Positions 40,211 to 48,135 of a stretch of DNA of 59,776 nucleotides are shown here, piece after piece. Numbering within the stretch: position 1 is the stretch's first letter; each line of letters starts with the position of its first letter. The translations under genes and the position numbers were made by a program. The stretch lies in contig JBEKXU010000018.1 in the NCBI GenBank assembly GCA_049511715.1, positions 1 to 59,776 on the forward strand. The letters are read 5' to 3'. The stretch is from JBEKHT01 sp049511715 (GTDB lineage Bacteria > Chloroflexota > Anaerolineae > Anaerolineales > RBG-16-64-43). The notes below the pieces were generated by a model. That model made no database searches. It had not been told where the DNA came from and saw only the letters and a program-made list of their open reading frames with translations.

Positions 40211-41608
40211 TCATGCTGGAAGGAGAATCTGTCCCGATCTCGCCGGGAGCTGAAGGACGAGTTGATCTCCCGGGGGAGCAACCTCACGGCCTCCGAGGGC
40301 CTCGCGAAGGCGAAACCCCTTCCCCCAGCCCAAGGGGGACACGGGAACTCGGACCTGAACGGCGGAGGCGGAGTTGTTGAGGACCAGCGCCGCGGCTCCC
40401 GCCTCGGACCTCCTGCCGAAGGCGAGGCTCTTGTCCTCGTCACTTGTCCAAAGCACGAGAAAGTCGCCCTCCTGGAGCACGGGGACGGACCGGCGAAGCT
40501 GAACTAGCTTCGCCACATGCTCGCGTAATTCCGTATCCCAGGCCTTCGGGTCCCAGGGGAAAGGGCCGCGACACTCGGGATCCGTCCCCCCTTTGAGGCC
40601 AATCTCATCTCCATAGTAGATGGCGGGGGCACCCGGGAAGAAGAATTGCAGCAGATAAGCACTCCGAAGGAGGGCGGCGTCTCCCAGGACCGTGCGCAAG
40701 CGAGGCGTGTCATGGGATCCCAATGGCAGATAGTGTGCCCAACCATTCTCCCGTGGATAGGCGCTCAAGATTGCTTCTAGCTGCTTAGCAAATCCTCCGG
40801 CCTCGAGCTCGCCTCGAAGGAAAGCCATGACTGCAGCGCGGAAGGGATAGTTCAGGAGCCCGTCGAAGGCATGGTCGCCCACCCAACTGGGATCCACCGT
40901 CCATATCTCTCCCAGGAGATAGGCATCTGGGTTGGCTGACTTGACCACATCACGGAACTCAGACCAGAAGCTACGGTCAGGGATTTCGTTGGGAACATCC
41001 AGGCGCCAGCCATCGATGCCCTGTTGCATCCAATGTCGCGCCACCCCGAGCAGGTAGCTCCGAACTCTCGGGTTCGCGATATTGAACTTGGGCAAGCTCT
41101 TGAACCTCCACCAGGCCTCATACGTAGTCGCCTCGCCCGATCCGTAGGCCTCCACCGGAAACCCATTCACGTGAAACCAGTCTCGATAGGGCGAATCCTC
41201 CTCGTTCTCCAACAGATCGACAAACGCAAAGAAACCGCGCCCGCAGTGATTGAAGACGCCATCCAACAGGACCCGCACTCCATGGCGGTGGGCCAGGTCG
41301 AGGAACGAACGAAAATCCTCCAGGCTCCCGAGCTTTGGGTCCACCTGATAGTAGTCGGTCGTGTTGTATCGGTGGTTTGAGGGAGAAAGGAAAATTGGGT
41401 TCAAGTAGAGAGCGTTGACTCCTAGATCCAGGAGGTAATCGAATCTCTGCATGATCCCCGCCAAATCCCCGCCCTGGAAGCCGCGCAGGGTGGGCGGGGA
41501 CCCCCACGGCTGGACATTCGGGGGATTCAGGTCCCGGTTGCCGTTGGCAAAGCGGTCGGGAAAGATCTGGTAGAAAACCGAAGAATGAATCCAGGAAGGA
41601 GTACTCAT
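40211..41608 (-). CDS. GH13 alpha-glucan hydrolase (alpha-amylase/neopullulanase-like)
   Basis: 465 residues, TIM barrel starting directly at SVFYQIFPDRFANGNRD with no N-terminal carbohydrate-binding domain. Conserved regions: DGVFNHCG, GWRLDVPNEI (Asp nucleophile), LLGEIW (Glu acid) and GSHDTPRLRTV (third acid). The short C-terminal beta domain ends LPARSGQILL. It probably cleaves intracellular maltodextrin or glycogen-derived glucan, as no signal peptide is seen. The ATG is 13 bases past the stop of the GH57 gene, so the two form an operon. Confidence 0.9.
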   Translation of the reverse strand: MSTPSWIHSSVFYQIFPDRFANGNRDLNPPNVQPWGSPPTLRGFQGGDLAGIMQRFDYLLDLGVNALYLNPIFLSPSNHRYNTTDYYQVDPKLGSLEDFRSFLDLAHRHGVRVLLDGVFNHCGRGFFAFVDLLENEEDSPYRDWFHVNGFPVEAYGSGEATTYEAWWRFKSLPKFNIANPRVRSYLLGVARHWMQQGIDGWRLDVPNEIPDRSFWSEFRDVVKSANPDAYLLGEIWTVDPSWVGDHAFDGLLNYPFRAAVMAFLRGELEAGGFAKQLEAILSAYPRENGWAHYLPLGSHDTPRLRTVLGDAALLRSAYLLQFFFPGAPAIYYGDEIGLKGGTDPECRGPFPWDPKAWDTELREHVAKLVQLRRSVPVLQEGDFLVLWTSDEDKSLAFGRRSEAGAAALVLNNSASAVQVRVPVSPLGWGKGFRLREALGGREVAPPGDQLVLQLPARSGQILLPA

Positions 41609-41621
41609 CGGTTGGCGATGA

Positions 41622-43751
41622 TCAATTGGACCAAGATTCCGCCCAGTCTGCGACTCGGCGGAAAGCTCGATCGAGAACATCCTGCTGGTGCAAGGATTCG
41701 ATGCGCAGTGCGACCGTCATCGTTTCAACTTTTCTGGGCTCCAAGAGCAGGTCAAACTTCAAGCCGAGCTCGATGGCCAGTAGAGCACGCAAGAAATCAG
41801 GAGGCCCAGCCGGGGGGCGCGAAGCCTGGACGATGATCGCCGTTTGCGTGGCGGTGTTGACCACTCCGGGACGATTCCGTCCCAACAGAATAGGCCGCAG
41901 GCTGGCTTGAGGGGACTGGACCAGCGCCTCCAGGTCCGGGCAGAACTCGGATACGATCCTCAGCTGAATCCTCCGCGAGGTATCGTCGCGGTTAAGGAAT
42001 CGATAGGTCACTCGCAGGCCGTCCGCCACCAGGCGGACTTGCTTGGTCATCTCGAGACGGTAGCCGAAGAACCGGAGAAAACTCACCCGGTCGCCCTCCA
42101 GGCGAAAATCCATCTCGGGATCCGCCTTGGCCTCCTCCCCTTCCATCGAGATAAAGTCGTTCAGAGCCCGGCGTCTTGCCATCAAAGGCTGACCCAAAGC
42201 CAGTTTCACCGGTCTCGGCCAAACGGGGAGCGGTTCCTTTAGCTCGCGGATCAGCCAGTCGGGGAGATGCTTGCCTCGCCTGGATGGGGGGGCCTCCATT
42301 TCGGCAGGCCCAGGTTCCGATCCATATTCTGGGAGCCAGTCCGTGAGCACAGGACGGAACTCCGGGAGTTGCGCATCGCTGACAAAGCGCGCTTCCGGGA
42401 CGGCCAGCTGATTGCCTACGAACTGGCGGCCATCGTTCAAATCGAACCAGTACAACAGCCGACCTCCCCAGTGACTTAGAACGGCCAACCGACGCCCATC
42501 ACTGAGCAGAATCTCATCCTGGCCGTCCCCGGTCACGTCCTCAATGGATGCGGCCGGGCACTTCTCATTGCGCGAGCGAGCTTCGGCATATTCGGCGCCG
42601 CGGAGGATCGCCAAGCTGGATACTACACCATCCCACGCCGGGTCCCCCTTGCCTCCCGCCCCGACGCAACCAAATCGGTACTGGTGCAGGCAGAAAGTGT
42701 GGATCGCCAGCCGAAAGAGGTGTGAGTATGATTGAGTCTCCTCGGTGGGCCCGCCTCCCTCCCAGCCCGGGTCGGACCAGGCTGAGCCTAGCCCCGTCAA
42801 ACGATTGCGCACCGCGGCACAGACATGCCGAAAACGCATGATTCTGGGCGACCTCTTGATGAAATCCTCCCAGTCCTTGAAGCCGTCCTCGTGGCCCAGA
42901 GACTGGGGATTGGCCAAAGAACGATCCATCTCCTCTGCCCACCCTTCCGCGACCTCAGGCAACATGGCAACCGGTTCGGGGCAATCCCTGAGGAGCCTCA
43001 ACTCCAACTCGGGATGCTGTTCCAGCGCCGTGAGCAGACGATCTAGCCCCTGCCAATCCGCGCGAGGGTCCAGTCCTTGCTCGTAACCCCACAGCCCCAT
43101 GGCCTCTGCGTTCTCAGCATAGACGGGGAAGAATCGATCCGCCTGCGGATCCGAAGCCATTTCGCGGAGATAAGCGAGAGCGTTTTCCGGCTGGTGGAAC
43201 CAGATGGCGGAATTCACCTGGGCCCGGAGGACCTCATCGTCCCAGAGCAGGACGAGAGGACCGCCCTCCTCCGGAAAGGAGTAGCTGCCCGGAAGGGAGG
43301 CTCCGGACTTTCGCAAAATATGGCTCTCGATGAGGACCGATTGGTATCCGCTCGAAAGGAGCAGGCGCGCCAAGTCCGCGCGCCAAGATCGTTCCGGACT
43401 CCAGAAGACCGTCGGGCTTACCCCGAAGGCCCGGGCCAATGCGGCGCGCTGCAAGCCGATCTGCTGTGCATTGTCCCAGTCGTCCGAAGGCAGGAGCACA
43501 TTCTGGGAATAGGTGCTTCCCAGCAGAAGAAATTGGCCTCGAGCCAGGCCTTCGCGCACCAGATCCAGAGGTTTTGGATCGAGGTATTGCAGAGCGTGGA
43601 TGACAGTTCCAGAAAGGCCGAGGTTGAACTTGAGACCCGGGTGGGACAGAAGCACCTCCAGGAGGCCTCGATAGCAGGCCCGGCTGGCAACCGTGGCGGA
43701 CTCCCTCAAATCTTGGTTGAGGTGAAAGCAGAGGGCCAGCCTCAGGGTCAT
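41622..43751 (-). CDS. GH57-family protein, alpha-amylase/4-alpha-glucanotransferase-like
   Basis: 709 residues. The N-terminal GH57 fold shows LALCFHLNQD, GSTYSQNVLL and TVFWSPERSW, whose Glu would be the nucleophile. The fourth conserved region reads YAENAEAMG where active enzymes usually have a D-D-G-E type sequence, so the acid/base Asp may be absent. A Ca-binding-like segment IEDVTGDGQDEILL follows in the middle. The C-terminal half resembles the beta-sandwich of GH57 glucanotransferases. It probably acts on glucans with the GH13 partner encoded just downstream; activity is uncertain. Confidence 0.82.
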   Translation of the reverse strand: MTLRLALCFHLNQDLRESATVASRACYRGLLEVLLSHPGLKFNLGLSGTVIHALQYLDPKPLDLVREGLARGQFLLLGSTYSQNVLLPSDDWDNAQQIGLQRAALARAFGVSPTVFWSPERSWRADLARLLLSSGYQSVLIESHILRKSGASLPGSYSFPEEGGPLVLLWDDEVLRAQVNSAIWFHQPENALAYLREMASDPQADRFFPVYAENAEAMGLWGYEQGLDPRADWQGLDRLLTALEQHPELELRLLRDCPEPVAMLPEVAEGWAEEMDRSLANPQSLGHEDGFKDWEDFIKRSPRIMRFRHVCAAVRNRLTGLGSAWSDPGWEGGGPTEETQSYSHLFRLAIHTFCLHQYRFGCVGAGGKGDPAWDGVVSSLAILRGAEYAEARSRNEKCPAASIEDVTGDGQDEILLSDGRRLAVLSHWGGRLLYWFDLNDGRQFVGNQLAVPEARFVSDAQLPEFRPVLTDWLPEYGSEPGPAEMEAPPSRRGKHLPDWLIRELKEPLPVWPRPVKLALGQPLMARRRALNDFISMEGEEAKADPEMDFRLEGDRVSFLRFFGYRLEMTKQVRLVADGLRVTYRFLNRDDTSRRIQLRIVSEFCPDLEALVQSPQASLRPILLGRNRPGVVNTATQTAIIVQASRPPAGPPDFLRALLAIELGLKFDLLLEPRKVETMTVALRIESLHQQDVLDRAFRRVADWAESWSN

Positions 43752-43787
43752 CGCGACGTAGCCGTCAGAGAGTTGGATGCTGTTGAA

Positions 43788-43822
43788 TCAAGTTCTCCCG
43801 GCTTCCGGGAACCTTGATTATA
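43788..43822 (-). promoter_or_regulatory. -10 box and leader hairpin of the GH57-GH13 operon
   Basis: GGTATAAT on the minus strand (TATAAT 43817-43822) runs directly into an inverted repeat (43788-43817): TCAAG/CTTGA outer arms and a GTTCCCGG/CCGGGAGAAC inner stem with a two-base bulge. In the mRNA it would be a 5'-terminal hairpin; as DNA it would overlap the start site as an operator. Confidence 0.5.
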
Positions 43823-44449
43823 CCCAATGCGGACTCGACCCTCTCTCCCGCACAGCGAGATCTAGCGGCGAGGCCGTCCAGCCGGGCATCCCTGGAGATG
43901 CCAGGTGGGACCTTGGAGCCTCCGACCTTCGGACTCACGATCCGAGCGGTGGCCTTGAGCAGAGAACGGCTTGGCCACTGGAACGCGGCTGCGATCGCCT
44001 CCAGACAACTCGGCGCCGGGCATCCTCCTGACAGGGTCCAGGGTGGGTTTGCCCGGTTCGCCGCAAGAGGCCTCCCGCTGGCATAATAGGGAGGCGTGCG
44101 AATACCACGCTGGCTCGCTTCTATTGTCCTGGCCTGACCCGACCCGTCGCTAGGCTGTCGTTCTTGGCGCTGTGCAAGGTCTGGAAGTTCCGGTCAGGCA
44201 CAGGCTGGGGCCGGTCGACAAGAAAGCGCAGGGCATGGTCCAATTCGGAGTCGGGCAAGGAAGCAGCGCTTCGCTCCCCAGGAGCACCGCATGGGTTCGC
44301 CGAGAGGCAAGGGACCTTGGAAGAGAGCTGCAGGGCAGGCAACTCGCTCCTGAAATTGCGGCGCGTTCCTTCTCCAGTTGCCTTTTGGGCCCAAGCCGTA
44401 TCGAGGTCTCCCTCACGCCAACCCATGAACCCACCTGAAGAGAGGGGCT
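43823..44449. other. Intergenic region upstream of lipM
   Basis: No convincing gene in about 620 bases. An inverted repeat GCCTCCC (44070-44076)/GGGAGGC (44089-44095) with a 12-base spacer encloses a -10-like CATAAT (44082-44087) on the plus strand. If used, it would give lipM a leader of about 355 bases. Confidence 0.4.
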
Positions 44450-45277
44450 GTGGAATCCAATCCTTTTGCACAGGCCAATTGGCGTCTTCTTTTCTCCCCA
44501 CCCCTCCCGGGCCCCGAGAATATGGCCATCGACGAGGCGATTCTCGACTCCGTGATTCATGGGGTTTCCCCCCCAACACTGCGCCTCTATGCCTGGAGTC
44601 CGGCTTGCCTCTCGCTAGGGGTTGCCCAGCCGGTATTGGACGTAGATGGAGAGGGGCTGCGCAAAATGGGATGGGATCTTGTCAGGCGCCCGACAGGAGG
44701 AAAGGCGATCCTCCACGACCAGGAGCTTACCTATGCGGTTCTTTCTCCCCAGGACGAACCGCGCCTTGCGGGCAGCCTCGTTGAGAGTTACCGCAACCTC
44801 AGCCGCGGTCTGATCCAGGGACTCCGCTTGCTCGGCCTCGCACCGGAAGCCAAGGCGCTTGAATCGCAAGAGAGGCTTCGGGGAGCAGTCTGCTTCGAGA
44901 CACCCTCGGACTACGAAATTACCGTGAAGGGGCGCAAGCTCGTTGGCAGCGCCCAACTTCGCAGGAAAGGAGCCGTGCTCCAGCACGGTTCCCTTCCCCT
45001 GAAAGGGGATCTTGGTCGCATCATCTTGGGCCTGCAGTTGGATGAGCCGGATCTCGAAAACGCCATGGATCGCGTGCGCCGAAGAGCCATCTCTCTGGCC
45101 GAAGCGCTGGGGAGGGAGGTTTCCTGGGAGGCGGCCGCTAAGGCGCTCGTCCAGGGCTTTGCGGAAGCCCTTTCCCTCACCTGGGTCGAAGAAGACCTGA
45201 CCGCGGAAGAGCGATCCAAGGCCTCTCTTTTGAGCGAGGAGAAGTACCGTTCGCAGTCGTGGAACAATCGCGTCTGA
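44450..45277 (+). CDS. lipM: Octanoyltransferase LipM (lipoate/biotin ligase fold)
   Basis: 275 residues. Transfers octanoyl from acyl carrier protein to a lipoyl domain protein as the first step of lipoate synthesis. Conserved boxes: PPTLRLYAWSPACLSLG, RRPTGGKAILHDQELTYAV and GRKLVGSAQLRRKGAVLQHGS. Cys148 in GAVCFETPSDYE matches the acyl-thioester cysteine of LipM and separates it from true LplA ligases. The start is GTG preceded by GAGAGGGG. It stands alone; the client dehydrogenase is not in the window. Confidence 0.88.
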   Translation: MESNPFAQANWRLLFSPPLPGPENMAIDEAILDSVIHGVSPPTLRLYAWSPACLSLGVAQPVLDVDGEGLRKMGWDLVRRPTGGKAILHDQELTYAVLSPQDEPRLAGSLVESYRNLSRGLIQGLRLLGLAPEAKALESQERLRGAVCFETPSDYEITVKGRKLVGSAQLRRKGAVLQHGSLPLKGDLGRIILGLQLDEPDLENAMDRVRRRAISLAEALGREVSWEAAAKALVQGFAEALSLTWVEEDLTAEERSKASLLSEEKYRSQSWNNRV

Positions 45278-45361
45278 GCCATTCTCCTGGTCCAGAAGAG
45301 GACGCCTTGAACTGGAACCCGCTGATTCCCTTCGGATGATTTCGGCTCTCCTGCCCTCAAC

Positions 45362-46177
45362 TCAGCGGGCAGGAATTGTCGCAATTTCCTCCCAAGCCAA
45401 GGCACGCGACCGCTGCCACAAGCCGTCGTCTCGAATTCGCCCGGTCAGATCCTCCCAGTCGCGCTTGAGTGCAGGCCAACCCTTCCTGGAGGTGACAAGC
45501 CACAAATGAAGCTGCATGTCCAGGATCCCCGCGATCGCGGCTCCAACCAGCAGAACGCGTCCGAGTTGGTAATGGCGGTTGCACAGGGGAGCCGTTTCGT
45601 CGGGCGTCGGCCGGTTGCCAAACTCCAGTTGATCTGTGAATTTTGATGTGCCGCCTTCCCAGTATCGACAGACGGCAGCCGCTCCGTCGGCAACGCCAGG
45701 AGGAGAGTGGATCTCCGGGCACCGTCCGTGCTGATAGCGCGCACACCGCCCCAGGCTTGCCAAGTTTTTGGCTTCTACCACGACGACATTCCGTCTCCCC
45801 AGTAGAATCAGGTCCACTTCAGTGCGGGCCTCATCGCCATCAACCGCGCGCGAGGCCTCCTCAAGTGCCTGCAAGCGCTCGCCGTCAATGGAATAGCCCC
45901 AGAAGAAGGGGGTCATCGCATCTTCCTCTTGAAGCGAAGGTGTGCCCGCCAGAGGAGGAATTGCCATCCATTGCTTCAGGGAAAGAGTCGGTTTGGCCCG
46001 GGGGTAGATGAGATTCCAGACCACGGCCGTCTCGGAGGCCGGCTTGAACAGGTTCGTCAAGACTTCCTGAGGCAGAACACCAAAGATTGGCTCATCTTCC
46101 CCTACGAGAATTCGACGACTGAAGAGTCTTCTTTTTTTCGGTTGAGCCACTCCGCGCCTCGCTGCTCTCCCAACCAA
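45362..46177 (-). CDS. PD-(D/E)XK-type nuclease-like protein
   Basis: 271 residues from the longest frame (TTG start; true start uncertain). The core TEVDLILLGRRNVVVVEAKN has the Asp...Glu-x-Lys pattern of PD-(D/E)XK nucleases, with a preceding Glu. The downstream half has a cluster of Cys/His residues (GRCARYQHGRCP; VCRYW; LCNRHY) that could bind metal. Not assignable to a named family by eye; NERD-like or a restriction-type orphan are options. A run of seven A near the N-terminus makes a frameshift possible. It is the first gene of the accessory-looking stretch. Confidence 0.65.
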   Translation of the reverse strand: MVGRAARRGVAQPKKRRLFSRRILVGEDEPIFGVLPQEVLTNLFKPASETAVVWNLIYPRAKPTLSLKQWMAIPPLAGTPSLQEEDAMTPFFWGYSIDGERLQALEEASRAVDGDEARTEVDLILLGRRNVVVVEAKNLASLGRCARYQHGRCPEIHSPPGVADGAAAVCRYWEGGTSKFTDQLEFGNRPTPDETAPLCNRHYQLGRVLLVGAAIAGILDMQLHLWLVTSRKGWPALKRDWEDLTGRIRDDGLWQRSRALAWEEIATIPAR

Positions 46178-47106
46178 GCTTGCCGACCGTCCGCCCGGAT
46201 CCGCTCGTCATCCTGGGGTCGGCCCGGCGCGCCCGGAAGCCCAAACGGGTTAGTCTGGACGCGGCCCTCGCATGCCAGTATCCTGGCGTCTTTTCTCGGG
46301 ACCTCGCCGCAGCCTTCGATGTCGGCGCCGGCCTTCGTCTGGTGCTCCTGTCCTCCCTTGGCGTGCCGAGGGGAGGCAGTTCGCTCCGCCTGGCCGGCTT
46401 CCAACAGTTTCTTCGGCCTGGCCGGTGGGACGTTCGAGGCCATCGCGGTGAATGTTCCCCAATCGACGCTGCGTGAAGAATATTATCTCCAAACCAAGCG
46501 GTCGCGGAAGCAAAGAGAGCAGCATTTTTCGCCTGACCGGACCAATCCAAGGGGTGCCAGGACAGATTCTCGCAGATTCGCCAGGATATTCCTCCCAAAG
46601 AATTCGCCTCAAGTTAATCACACCTTGGGGCGCCACCTCCGGGGTTTACGAAATCAGACGACTGCGGGCTACGCCCAGCCTATCGCCAGGGAAGAACTGG
46701 CCGACGAACTTACCCCTCAACGGTTTGTCGCCGCCGGACCGGCCCCGCCGCTCGACTTGTTCCGTTCGATTTCCATCGTAAACGTGATTACATCGATCTG
46801 CACCGTCCTACGAGGAGAGATCTGCTCACGACCCGGCCCATGAAGAGATCCGTGTCCACCCGAATCTGTCCGATCCGTCAGGAAGACTTGCTCAGGCTCA
46901 GTCGCCTCTTCTCGCGGAACCGGCTCTTCCCGCATGAAACCTACCCCACCCTCCGCCGCTGACCGACCAAGCGTGACCGTAGCGCCCCGATTGGCTCCGG
47001 ATTCGCCCACGGCCACCTGCGACGTGACGTATACTGAACCGCGGCTATGCTGGCTCTCGGGACGAACGGGGCCTCGCCGGTCGCGACCCGACGGCGAGGA
47101 GGCCCG
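46178..47106. other. Region without an intact gene
   Basis: About 930 bases with several open frames on both strands, none with a ribosome-binding site and recognisable protein features. An 11-base direct repeat (ATGCTGGCTCT) occurs at 47047 and 47134. It looks like decayed or non-coding DNA. Confidence 0.4.
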
Positions 47107-47466
47107 ATAAAAAGCCTAGCGATTGCGCTCGCGATGCTGGCTCTTGCGACAAGATGATGCGGGGCCATTCCAGGACTGGGCGCGGCAACGCCCACACCCA
47201 CGGCAACACCGTTGCTAACGGTCACACGCACGCCGTCCCCTGCGGAATTGGCCGATGACGCTTGCAAGCGGGAAGCCTCGAATCGACGGAGATCACCCTC
47301 CCGGCCGGCGTTCGGACCTCACAGCCGCAGTCTGATGAAGCAGGTGGGCACCTACCGGTCCGACTGGGTGTGAAACTTCTATGTGGACCCGGCAAACGTC
47401 GGCGGGGGAAGAGTGCGGTCCGCTATCGATTGTGAGCACGGACGATCCGGGAACTTCGTAAGCTAG
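47107..47466 (+). pseudogene. Remnant of a Thr/Pro-rich lipoprotein-like gene with in-frame TGA codons
   Basis: A GAGGAGG site (47097-47102) is followed at 47107 by ATA in place of ATG. The frame then reads KSLAIALAMLALATR, TGA (47155-47157), CGAIPGLGAATPTPTATP and onward to TAG at 47464-47466, with a second TGA at 47371-47373. A hydrophobic leader, a cysteine and a Thr/Pro-rich linker are the layout of a secreted lipoprotein. The lost start and internal TGA codons suggest decay. Confidence 0.4.
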
Positions 47467-47497
47467 TCCATTATGACACGGTAGCAAGGAGGCGGGG

Positions 47498-47596
47498 ATG
47501 AGATGGCACCGCGGATGTTGCTGTAGCTGGGTTTTCTTTTTCGCGCTGGTCGTGCTGGTCGCGCTGGCCTGCTACCTGAGCGGGGCATGGCACTAG
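47498..47596 (+). CDS. Small membrane peptide (32 aa)
   Basis: The ATG has AAGGAGG upstream at good spacing. The peptide starts MRWHRGCCCSWVFFF, continues with an uninterrupted hydrophobic helix and ends CYLSGAWH, with a three-cysteine cluster ahead of the helix. The stop is TAG. Its ribosome-binding site and the one of the next small gene (9 bases downstream) are the strongest signals in the region. Function unknown. Confidence 0.45.
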   Translation: MRWHRGCCCSWVFFFALVVLVALACYLSGAWH

Positions 47597-47604
47597 GAGG
47601 CGCG

Positions 47605-47949
47605 ATGACTCGAATCAAGGGACGGCTGCGTCGACGCGGCATGGCGACCCTAACAACCACTATCGAGATTCATCCCGGCCTGGAGGCGACGGTTAGCACG
47701 AAGCTTATCGACATGGCCGAGGGCAAAGTCTGAACATGCGGTGACCCCGCCGCGGAGAAGATCTTCAAGCAGGGCACAAAGTATATGCTTGACGAAGCGT
47801 TGCGGTGCAAGGAGAACGAAGGGTGTGGCCTGGTTGCGTTGGCGACAGTGATGTGGCCTGGTTCTTTCAGGCCACACGACTCGAGCCGCGGGACGAAGCG
47901 TGCAACGGTCTGTCTCAGAAAGATCAAGGGGCACGGCAAGAGCCGCTGA
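47605..47949 (+). pseudogene. Small gene interrupted by one in-frame TGA
   Basis: AGGAGG precedes the ATG at 47605. The first 42 codons (MTRIKGRLRRRGMATLTTT...MAEGKV) end at TGA 47731-47733. The same frame then stays open for 71 codons to TGA 47947-47949 with normal-looking protein (EKIFKQGTKYMLDEALRCKE, GCGLVALATVMW). The full product would have about 114 residues. It may be a decayed gene, a sequencing or mutation change of a Trp codon, or recoding. As written it encodes a 42-residue peptide. Confidence 0.45.
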
Positions 47950-48122
47950 GGTTGCTTGTCGAAGAGAAACTCCTCCCAAGCGGAGCGCAGGACAGACGCT
48001 TCCACAGGCGCCCGAATCGCCTTGGGTTGGACTTTCCAGACCTTCCTAGTAGTCCGAGTAGAAGTACTACCCGATGACCTCTCTGGCCTCCTTTAGATGG
48101 GGCCACGCGAGACGAGACGATA

Positions 48123-48128
48123 TATACT
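48123..48128 (+). promoter_or_regulatory. -10 box close to the start of the methyltransferase-like gene
   Basis: TATACT ends seven bases before the ATG at 48136. Transcription from it would give a leaderless or nearly leaderless message; the bases between are GGAAACG. Confidence 0.45.
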
Positions 48129-48135
48129 GGAAACG

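Noticed and set aside
46800..46950. Plus-strand frame with MKRSVSTRICPIRQEDLLRLSRLF
   Set aside because: Only 40 codons, weakly GNAT-like, no ribosome-binding site; cannot be supported.
46717..47016. Minus-strand frame with VFLTDRTDSGGHGS
   Set aside because: Faint resemblance to a von Willebrand A strand, but no metal-site pattern, no start signal and no continuation.
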